Source: JBOFFC01 sp051648405 (GTDB lineage: Bacteria; Planctomycetota; Planctomycetia; Pirellulales; Lacipirellulaceae). Taken from it: a stretch of 25,317 bases of DNA. Both the position numbers and the translations under genes were made by a program. The notes under the pieces were generated by a model, which saw only the letters and a list, made by a program, of their open reading frames with translations, did not search any database and was not told the DNA's origin. The DNA is taken from NCBI GenBank assembly GCA_051648405.1, contig JBOFFC010000011.1:1-25317 (forward strand), read 5' to 3'. Every line of letters begins with the position of its first letter. Positions within the stretch are counted from its first letter, which is position 1. This document shows, piece after piece, positions 20,375 to 25,317 of the stretch.

Positions 20375-22204
20375 TCACCGCGGCATCACCCGCGCCAGCA
20401 GCTTCACGTACGCCCCCTGGTAAGTGTTCGACGGTTCGGTGATCTCCCAACTCGCGGCAGGCCAGCCCGTGTTGAACTGGTGAAACGCCTTCTCGGGGGG
20501 TTGGCGTTTGATCCACAGGGCGTCGCCGGCGTAGTCCTTGTTGGGTCCGCCGACGAGATACCCCGGAGCCGGCCGGCGGTCGAGGGGCGTCCCCTCGTTG
20601 AACCAACAGTGGAACATCTCGCCGACGCTGCGTTCGGCCCCCTCGCGCTCCATCGACGTCAGGTAGCAGAGCGACATCGGGTTCACCCCGTGCACGTAGT
20701 GCAGGTGCCCGGTCGCCAGGCGGCGGTGCTCCACGGCCTGAGCGGCGTTCTTTGTCAGGCGGACCAGCTCGGCGTTCGAGGCGCCGACCTCCGAACGCGG
20801 CCGCATTGAGCCCCAGTGCAACAGGTACGACTCGACCGGCGCGCGGTAGAGGCTCTTTGTGTCGGACCAGCGGAGCATCGTCCAATCGGCCGCGGCCCCT
20901 TCGCGCCGCGCGGCGAGCACCGCGTCGCGCACCGCCGGGTCGGCGCCGTTGCGGCGCGCGTAGGCGATCAGGGCGTCGGCCGCCTCGGGCCGGCCGAAGC
21001 CCCAGTTCGCGCCGCGCTGCTTCATGCAATCGAGCCCCTCGTAGTGCGCACGGACGTACGCGTGGTACGACTCGTCGCCGGTCGTGATCCACAGCCACAC
21101 GGCGGCTGTCAGGGCGAGCGAGTCCTGCCCTTCGAGCGGCTCGTCGGCGTTGCCGGCCTTGACCGTGCCGTCGTCGCAGTCCGTTTGTCGGTCGTGCGCG
21201 TGGTAGTGCTCCCACGAGCGGCGGGCCTCGGCGAGCATCTCGTCGGCCTCGTCCTTGAGCGATGGGAACAGCCGCCACACGGCCGCCGCGTGGGCCAGCA
21301 TCCCGCTGTGGGCGATCGTGCTGCTGCTGCACGGGCCGACGTAGAACCGCGGCCGCGTGTCGGACGACGGGGGGCTGGGGCTGTCGTGATCGACCTCGCC
21401 GACCTTCAGGCAGACCGAGCCCTCCTCGGTCTGCATCCGCCGCACCCACGCGACGTTGACGCGGACCTCGTCGATCAAGTCCGGCACGCCGTTGCCGCTC
21501 TCGGGGATGCCGAAGTCGTCGGTGAAGACGCGCGGGTTGTCGGTGTAGGCGGTGAGTAGGTCGTGTACGGGGCCGACGCTGAAGGTGACGTACTTGTTGT
21601 AGTCGCCCGCGTCGAACCACCCGCCGCGCAGGTCTCGCGCGGTAGAGGGGTCGTCGCGGCGCGTGCAGTCGCGGGCCTCGCCGTCCTGGCCGGGCCCCAG
21701 CATCGCGGCGGCATCGGTCCAAGGCGCCTCGGCGTAGGGCTCTTCCTTGGCGAGTCCCGAGCGCTGGTAGAAGAACATCCGGCAAGCCGCACGCAGCACG
21801 GGGTCGTACACGTCCCGCGCGATGCGGAATGGCCCCGACGTGACGCGCCGCGACTCGTCGATCAGCAGGTACTCCCCTTCGTCGTGAACGTCGCTGAAAT
21901 CGACCCACCAGCCGCGGTCGCCGCTCGACGACTCAACCGCCCCGCCGTTCCACGGCTTTGCGGCGTAGCGGCCGACGACGTCGTGCGGCAAACGCAGGAG
22001 CAGCAGCTTCGCCGGCGGTGCGTACTCGGCCGCGGCGTTCTTCCCCTTCACGGGGTCACTGAGGACGGCGACCTTCGCGTCGTCCGGCAGATAGCCGAAC
22101 TGATCGACGACGACCCGCGGCGACACGGGCCACGCGGCGTAGTCGGTGGACTGTTCAGCCGCTACCGCCGAATACGAAACCAGGAGTACGAGGAGGAGCC
22201 GCAT
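20375..22204 (-). CDS. Secreted glycoside hydrolase family 9 (endoglucanase-like)
   Basis: 609 residues from the ATG at 22204, which begins a signal peptide (MRLLLVLLVSYSAVAA). The frame upstream to 22270 only translates repeat words. Residues about 28-130 are the Ig-like N-terminal domain typical of one GH9 subgroup ('RVVVDQFGYLPDDAKVAVLS'). The catalytic (alpha/alpha)6 barrel follows. GGWFDAGDYNKYV (about 195-207) carries the paired aspartates that act as base. 'HYVHGVNPMSLCYLTSM' and 'GYLVGGPNKDY' form the substrate-cleft region, and the proton-donor glutamate lies in 'WEITEPSNTYQGAYVKLL' near residue 588. The predicted activity is hydrolysis of beta-1,4-glucan or a related polysaccharide. 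There is no carbohydrate-binding module or dockerin, and no other polysaccharide gene is nearby. Confidence 0.92.
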   Translation of the reverse strand: MRLLLVLLVSYSAVAAEQSTDYAAWPVSPRVVVDQFGYLPDDAKVAVLSDPVKGKNAAAEYAPPAKLLLLRLPHDVVGRYAAKPWNGGAVESSSGDRGWWVDFSDVHDEGEYLLIDESRRVTSGPFRIARDVYDPVLRAACRMFFYQRSGLAKEEPYAEAPWTDAAAMLGPGQDGEARDCTRRDDPSTARDLRGGWFDAGDYNKYVTFSVGPVHDLLTAYTDNPRVFTDDFGIPESGNGVPDLIDEVRVNVAWVRRMQTEEGSVCLKVGEVDHDSPSPPSSDTRPRFYVGPCSSSTIAHSGMLAHAAAVWRLFPSLKDEADEMLAEARRSWEHYHAHDRQTDCDDGTVKAGNADEPLEGQDSLALTAAVWLWITTGDESYHAYVRAHYEGLDCMKQRGANWGFGRPEAADALIAYARRNGADPAVRDAVLAARREGAAADWTMLRWSDTKSLYRAPVESYLLHWGSMRPRSEVGASNAELVRLTKNAAQAVEHRRLATGHLHYVHGVNPMSLCYLTSMEREGAERSVGEMFHCWFNEGTPLDRRPAPGYLVGGPNKDYAGDALWIKRQPPEKAFHQFNTGWPAASWEITEPSNTYQGAYVKLLARVMPR

Positions 22205-22223
22205 CGCACACCTCGAAGAAGGG

Positions 22224-22380
22224 AACCGCGAATACGCGCGAAGAGACGCGAATGAAGGGAAGGGAACCACGGATGGACACAGACTAACACGGATAAGCCA
22301 GGTGCGGGCCTATCCGCGTTTACCTGCGTCCATCGGCGGCTAAGTCCTATTCTTCGCGTTTCTTCGCGGCCTTCGCGGTT
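22224..22380. repeat. Nested inverted repeat between GH9 and aldehyde dehydrogenase genes
   Basis: Outer arms, AACCGCGAATACGCGCGAAG.. (22224-22252) and ..TTCTTCGCGGCCTTCGCGGTT (22353-22380), are imperfectly complementary. Inner arms GATGGACACAGACTAACACG.. (22272-22295) and ..CGCGTTTACCTGCGTCCATC (22311-22334) pair at 19 of 24 positions. The words are the same two types as at 1451-1506, and the inner word is related to 20202-20229. Confidence 0.75.
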
Positions 22381-22393
22381 CCGCCCGTCGGCG

Positions 22394-23866
22394 TCACTTC
22401 AGCGAGACCGTCACGGTCTTCGTTTCGAGGTAATTGTCGAGGCCCGCTTCGCCCAGTTCGCGGCCGTGGCCCGACTGCTTGAAGCCGCCGAACGGCGCCG
22501 CCGCGTCGAAGGCGTCGTAGCAGTTGACCCACACTGTCCCCGCGCGGAGCTTCGACGCAAGGCGGTGGGCCTTCGACACGTCGCGCGTCCAGACGGCCGC
22601 CGCGAGCCCGAAATCGGTGTCGTTCGCGCGGCGGGCGATGTCGTCGGTGTCCGAAAAGCGCAGCACGCTCATCACCGGGCCGAAGATCTCTTCCCGCGCG
22701 ATCCGCATGTCATCCGTCACGCCGGCGAACAGCGTCGGCTCGATGAAATAGCCCTTGTCGCCGAACCGCTCGCCGCCGGAGACGCACTGCGCGCCGTCCT
22801 CTTTGCCGTAATCGACGTACTTCAGGACCTTGTCGAACTGCGCCTTATCGACCTGCGGGCCTTGCTCGGTCTCGGGGTCGAACGGGTCGCCGATCTTGCG
22901 ATCGCGATTCATGTCGGCGAGGCGCTCGACGAACTCGTCGTGGATCGCGTCCTCGACGTAGACGCGGCTCCCCGCACAGCAGCACTGACCCTGATTGAAG
23001 TACAGCCCGAAGTGAGCGCCGGCGATCGCCGCGTCGAGGTCGGCGTCGGCGTAGATCACGTTGGGGCTTTTGCCGCCGAGCTCGAAGGTGAGCCGCTTGA
23101 AGGTGTCCACCGCCTCGCGGGCGATGATCTTGGCGGTCGAGCCCTCGCCGGTGAAGGCGATCTTGTCGATGCCGCGGTGCTTCACGAGCGCCGCGCCGGC
23201 CGTCGGACCGTACCCTGGGACGACGTTGATCACGCCGTCGGGGAAGCCCGCCTCTTGGGCCAGCTTCGCCATCCGCAGGCACGACAACGGGGTCTGCTCG
23301 GCCGGCTTTATGACGATCGTGCAGCCGGCGGCGAGCGCCGGTCCCCACTTCCACGACACCATCATCGCCGGGAAGTTCCAGGGGATGATCTGCCCGACGA
23401 CCCCCACCGGTTCGCGCTTCGTGTAGCAGAAGAAGTCGCCGCGCACCGGGATCGTCGCCCCCTTGAGCTTGTCGGCCCAGCCGGCGTAGTAGCGCAGCGT
23501 GTCGATCACCATCGGGATGTCGGCCGCGCGGGCGTCGCGGATCGGCTTGCCGTTGTCGAGCGTCTCGAGTGCCGCGAGGTACTCGGCCTCCTCTTCGATC
23601 AGGTCCGCCAGGCGGAACATCAGCTTGCCGCGGTCGCGGGCGTCCATCCTCGACCAGGGGCCGTCGTCGAACGCCTTGCGGGCGGCCTTCACGGCGAGAT
23701 CAACGTCGGCGGCGTCCCCCTCGGCGACGCGCGCGACGACCTCTTCGGTCGCCGGGTGGATCGTGTCGAACGTCTTGCCGCTGGCGGCATCGAGCCATTT
23801 GCCGCCGATGAAACACTGCGTGTCACGGACCTGGGGGCGAGCGACGGGTTTGCTGACGGTGGCCAT
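22394..23866 (-). CDS. Aldehyde dehydrogenase (ALDH1/2-like, NAD(P)-dependent)
   Basis: 490 residues. Oxidises an aldehyde to its carboxylic acid using NAD(P)+, in the cytosol. 'IIPWNFPAMMVSWKWGPALA' and 'CTIVIKPAEQTPLS' form the cofactor-binding region. The general base is in FELGGKSPNVI (about residue 262), and the catalytic cysteine is within NQGQCCCAGSRVYVE (about 294-297). EIFGPVMSVLRF and the end 'GGFKQSGHGRELGEAGLDNY' complete the fold. The triple cysteine and the motif set are those of the ALDH1/ALDH2/betaine-aldehyde-like branch, and length is normal. The substrate is not predictable. It is on the same strand as GH9, but a 189-base repeat-filled gap separates them, so an operon is doubtful. 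Confidence 0.95.
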   Translation of the reverse strand: MATVSKPVARPQVRDTQCFIGGKWLDAASGKTFDTIHPATEEVVARVAEGDAADVDLAVKAARKAFDDGPWSRMDARDRGKLMFRLADLIEEEAEYLAALETLDNGKPIRDARAADIPMVIDTLRYYAGWADKLKGATIPVRGDFFCYTKREPVGVVGQIIPWNFPAMMVSWKWGPALAAGCTIVIKPAEQTPLSCLRMAKLAQEAGFPDGVINVVPGYGPTAGAALVKHRGIDKIAFTGEGSTAKIIAREAVDTFKRLTFELGGKSPNVIYADADLDAAIAGAHFGLYFNQGQCCCAGSRVYVEDAIHDEFVERLADMNRDRKIGDPFDPETEQGPQVDKAQFDKVLKYVDYGKEDGAQCVSGGERFGDKGYFIEPTLFAGVTDDMRIAREEIFGPVMSVLRFSDTDDIARRANDTDFGLAAAVWTRDVSKAHRLASKLRAGTVWVNCYDAFDAAAPFGGFKQSGHGRELGEAGLDNYLETKTVTVSLK

Positions 23867-23869
23867 GGG

Positions 23870-23940
23870 GGAGAGGCGAGAGGTTGGAGGAGAGATGCGA
23901 GAAAACAGATGGCGGATGCTAGATGGCAGAAAGGAGAGGC
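23870..23940. repeat. Purine-rich words upstream of the aldehyde dehydrogenase
   Basis: GAGAGGCGAGAGGTTGGAGG, AGAGATGCGAGAAAACAGAT and GGATGCTAGATGGCAGAAAG are loose relatives of the TAGATGATAGAGG word found around korB and the 4-helix gene. They immediately precede the aldehyde dehydrogenase ATG on its minus strand, as the korB copy precedes korB. Confidence 0.5.
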
Positions 23941-24054
23941 GCGGGGGCGGGGCCCTACGCGGCGACCGATTCTACTGCTGGGCCGGGGGCGTTGTCACGC
24001 GCGTTTCGTGCTCGTCCTTCGGGGCGCGACGCGGGAGAGGTGCGCGGGCCGTGG

Positions 24055-24060
24055 TACACT
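24055..24060 (+). promoter_or_regulatory. Candidate -10 element (TACACT) for the small gene at 24103
   Basis: TACACTTTA lies 43 bases ahead of the GTG start. The same TACACTTT is found at the candidate promoter of the CBS-korA cluster. No good -35 is seen. Confidence 0.33.
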
Positions 24061-24102
24061 TTAGGGGGACTCCTCTGTCAGCCTACCACTGGGTTGCTAG
24101 CC

Positions 24103-24318
24103 GTGATCAGCCGCGACGCAGTCGATTCGATGCATCAGCAGCGGCCGTTCGAGCCGTTCGTCATCCGGCTTCCCGGGGGCGAGCGCCACGAAGTCCGCCA
24201 CCCCGAGAACATGGCGGTCGGCAAGCAGCGGCTCGTCGTCATCGACCCCGAGAGCGACCGCATGGCGATCCTCGGGCTGCTGCACGTTACGAGCCTTGAA
24301 ACCGCCGCGCCTCATTAG
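24103..24318 (+). CDS. Small planctomycete-type protein (~70 residues), unknown function
   Basis: 71 residues from the GTG at 24103, or 62 from the ATG at 24130. The pattern 'QRPFEPFVIRLPGGERHEVR', then HPENMAVG and 'VVIDPESDRMAILGLLHVTS', matches a small protein type that I recall as occurring in many copies per genome in planctomycetes ('PFxPFxIxxxDGxxxxVxHPE...'). It is predicted to be a compact beta-rich domain without membrane segments or catalytic motifs. Its role is unknown. The TAG stop at 24316-24318 overlaps the first two bases of repeat copy C, so the present C-terminus may have been set by the insertion. Beyond the stop the same frame stays open through the repeat to a TAG at 24547. 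Confidence 0.7.
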   Translation: MISRDAVDSMHQQRPFEPFVIRLPGGERHEVRHPENMAVGKQRLVVIDPESDRMAILGLLHVTSLETAAPH

Positions 24319-24470
24319 CAGGCTGTTGAAAAACGCCGTCGTGGCGTTTTTCAACGTCGCCAAGCTTACGGCCGAGCCGCTCGCGGCTCGCGAAACCGCG
24401 GCGAAAGCGCCACGGTTTCGACGTCGCCTCTCTGCGACGACGCAGCCTGTCGAAAAATCAACAGGCTGCT
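24317..24470 (+). repeat. Multi-hairpin dispersed repeat, copy C (reference copy, 154 bp)
   Basis: The ends are inverted: AGCAGGCTGTTGA at the left and TCAACAGGCTGCT at the right (12 of 13 positions). Five hairpins follow in a row: a 13-bp perfect stem 24325-24337/24343-24355; CGAGCCG/CGGCTCG 24373-24379/24384-24390; CGAAACCG/CGGTTTCG 24391-24398/24413-24420 with inner GGCG/CGCC; CGTCGC/GCGACG 24422-24427/24434-24439; and CAGCCTGT/ACAGGCTG 24443-24450/24461-24468. It encodes no transposase. MITE-like or REP-like origin is inference. Confidence 0.88.
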
Positions 24471-24563
24471 CGGCGGCACGCGCCAGCCGATCTTGTCCGA
24501 GGACTCAATGGGCACTTCGTTCCAGACCAGCCTCGAAAACCTGATCTAGGGGGGATGACGGGC

Positions 24564-25214
24564 TCACCCGCCCCACCGCAACCCCCAAAAACCCCGCGCC
24601 CCTTCGACGCGCTCGACTCCCGGTTGGCGGGCGAGGCGGCGGCGCATCGCGGCGCTGATTTGTGTGTCGCGGAGGTCGATCCGCTTGAGCGACGTGAGCT
24701 GCGCGAGGCGCATCGCGCCGTCGTCGGTGACCCTCGTGCCGGCGAGCGACAGCGACTCCAGGAATTGGAGTCCTTCGGACTGCTCGAGCAGTGCGCGGAG
24801 CTCGGCGTCACCGAACGTCGCGTTCGTGATGTCGATCGCCACCAGCCGGTCGGCGAGGTGGGCGAAGTCTTCCCCCACGGTGTCGTTGAGCCAGTCGAGT
24901 TGCTCGACGGTCGCCCGGCCTCCGCAACGCTCGACCAGCTCGACCGCCTCGCGCGTCGCGAGGTAAGGCGCCATCTGCGAGCCGAGCCACGGCATCCGCT
25001 TGCCGCGCTTCTTGGCGTACTCGAGGGCTTCCTGGTAGGCGGCCTGGACCTCGACGAACGCAGCGGCCGACCCGCCGTGGTCGGGGTGCGTCTCGCGCGC
25101 CCTAGCAAAGTAGGCCTGCTTTACGTCGGCCTCGGTCACCGGCAGCGACAGGCCGAGCTTCGCGAGGAACTCCCGGCCGCGGCCGGGACGGCGGGACGAC
25201 GGGGGGTCGGACAC
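24564..25214 (-). CDS. J-domain protein with C-terminal leucine-rich repeats
   Basis: 216 residues from a GTG at 25214 (VSDPPSSRRPG), with GGAG shortly upstream; a TTG at 25256 would add 14 residues. Residues about 14-65 form a J domain: 'LAKLGLSLPVTEADVKQAYF', the essential HPD tripeptide in THPDHGG, then the helix 'AAFVEVQAAYQEALEYAKKR'. The first helix is short. Residues about 125-195 contain two to three leucine-rich repeats of the 'LQFLESLSLAGTRVTDDGA' and 'LTSLKRIDLRDTQIS' kind, common in planctomycete proteins. The HPD motif implies stimulation of a DnaK-type ATPase, with the repeats possibly choosing clients; that is inferred. No dnaK or grpE is nearby. Not a classical DnaJ: it lacks the Gly/Phe and zinc regions. 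Confidence 0.83.
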   Translation of the reverse strand: MSDPPSSRRPGRGREFLAKLGLSLPVTEADVKQAYFARARETHPDHGGSAAAFVEVQAAYQEALEYAKKRGKRMPWLGSQMAPYLATREAVELVERCGGRATVEQLDWLNDTVGEDFAHLADRLVAIDITNATFGDAELRALLEQSEGLQFLESLSLAGTRVTDDGAMRLAQLTSLKRIDLRDTQISAAMRRRLARQPGVERVEGARGFWGLRWGG

Positions 25215-25317
25215 GGTCGGGCGCTCCGGCGACTTCTCGGCGAGCCGGCGGCGCAAGCCGGCGGAGTCTCTACGACGTCGCTGAGTCTACCCTATCGCAG
25301 CAACTCCGACGGCTTTC

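Noticed and set aside
24000..24100. tRNA or small structured RNA in the GC-rich leader before 24103
   Set aside because: No cloverleaf with TTC loop and acceptor stem could be formed; only a promoter-like TACACT is seen.
25215..25317. A gene at the right edge
   Set aside because: Apart from a possible 14-residue extension of the J-domain protein, no frame with recognisable coding character is visible in the last 100 bases.

Overview
The window looks like a piece of chromosome from a GC-rich planctomycete, most likely order Pirellulales and perhaps the Lacipirellulaceae. The support is a set of family calls typical of that group: DUF1570 metalloprotease, DUF2231 membrane protein, 4-helix-bundle protein, a ~70-residue 'PFxPFxIRLxxG' protein, a KorAB 2-oxoacid:ferredoxin oxidoreductase, weak Shine-Dalgarno signals with several GTG/TTG starts, and intergenic regions full of degenerate repeated words. 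The taxonomy is inference from memory of these families; no search was run.

Layout. 1-1.2 kb: the N-terminus of an IS630-type transposase at the left edge, then a two-gene unit on the minus strand (Rrf2/NsrR-type Fe-S regulator followed by a secreted c-haem DUF3365 protein). 1.5-6.5 kb: a minus-strand cluster read as CBS protein, korA, 4-helix-bundle protein, korB, zinc-ribbon/CBS protein. This is a ferredoxin-dependent 2-oxoacid oxidoreductase bracketed by two CBS-pair proteins, with a probable passenger gene between its subunits. 6.7-10.8 kb: a conserved unknown protein (minus), ribBA plus a small unknown gene (plus), and a membrane-anchored coiled-coil protein (minus). 11.0-13.6 kb: two divergent secreted proteins (DUF1570 peptidase; STN-like unknown). 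13.7-18.0 kb: thioredoxin reductase (plus), MFS transporter (minus), asparaginyl-tRNA synthetase (plus). 18.4-25.2 kb: DUF2231 protein (minus), DUF502 membrane protein (plus), GH9 glycoside hydrolase (minus), aldehyde dehydrogenase (minus), a small 71-residue protein (plus) and a J-domain/leucine-rich-repeat protein (minus).

The coding content is mostly ordinary core and accessory metabolism. The unusual part is between the genes. First, three copies (1240-1378, 18136-18294, 24317-24470) of a ~154-bp element that folds into a row of hairpins and has near-matching inverted ends. Second, a vocabulary of at least eight degenerate short words (for example CACCAATGACCAA, CTCTATCATCTAC, GGCAGTAGGCAG, GCGGAATGCGGAA) assembled into nested inverted repeats. 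Two copies of one composite array, in the same word order, lie between the two divergent gene pairs 6750/ribBA and MFS/asnS. Large nested palindromes or hairpins lie between the convergent pairs trxB/MFS and DUF502/GH9. I found no tRNA, rRNA, CRISPR array, phage or defence operon.
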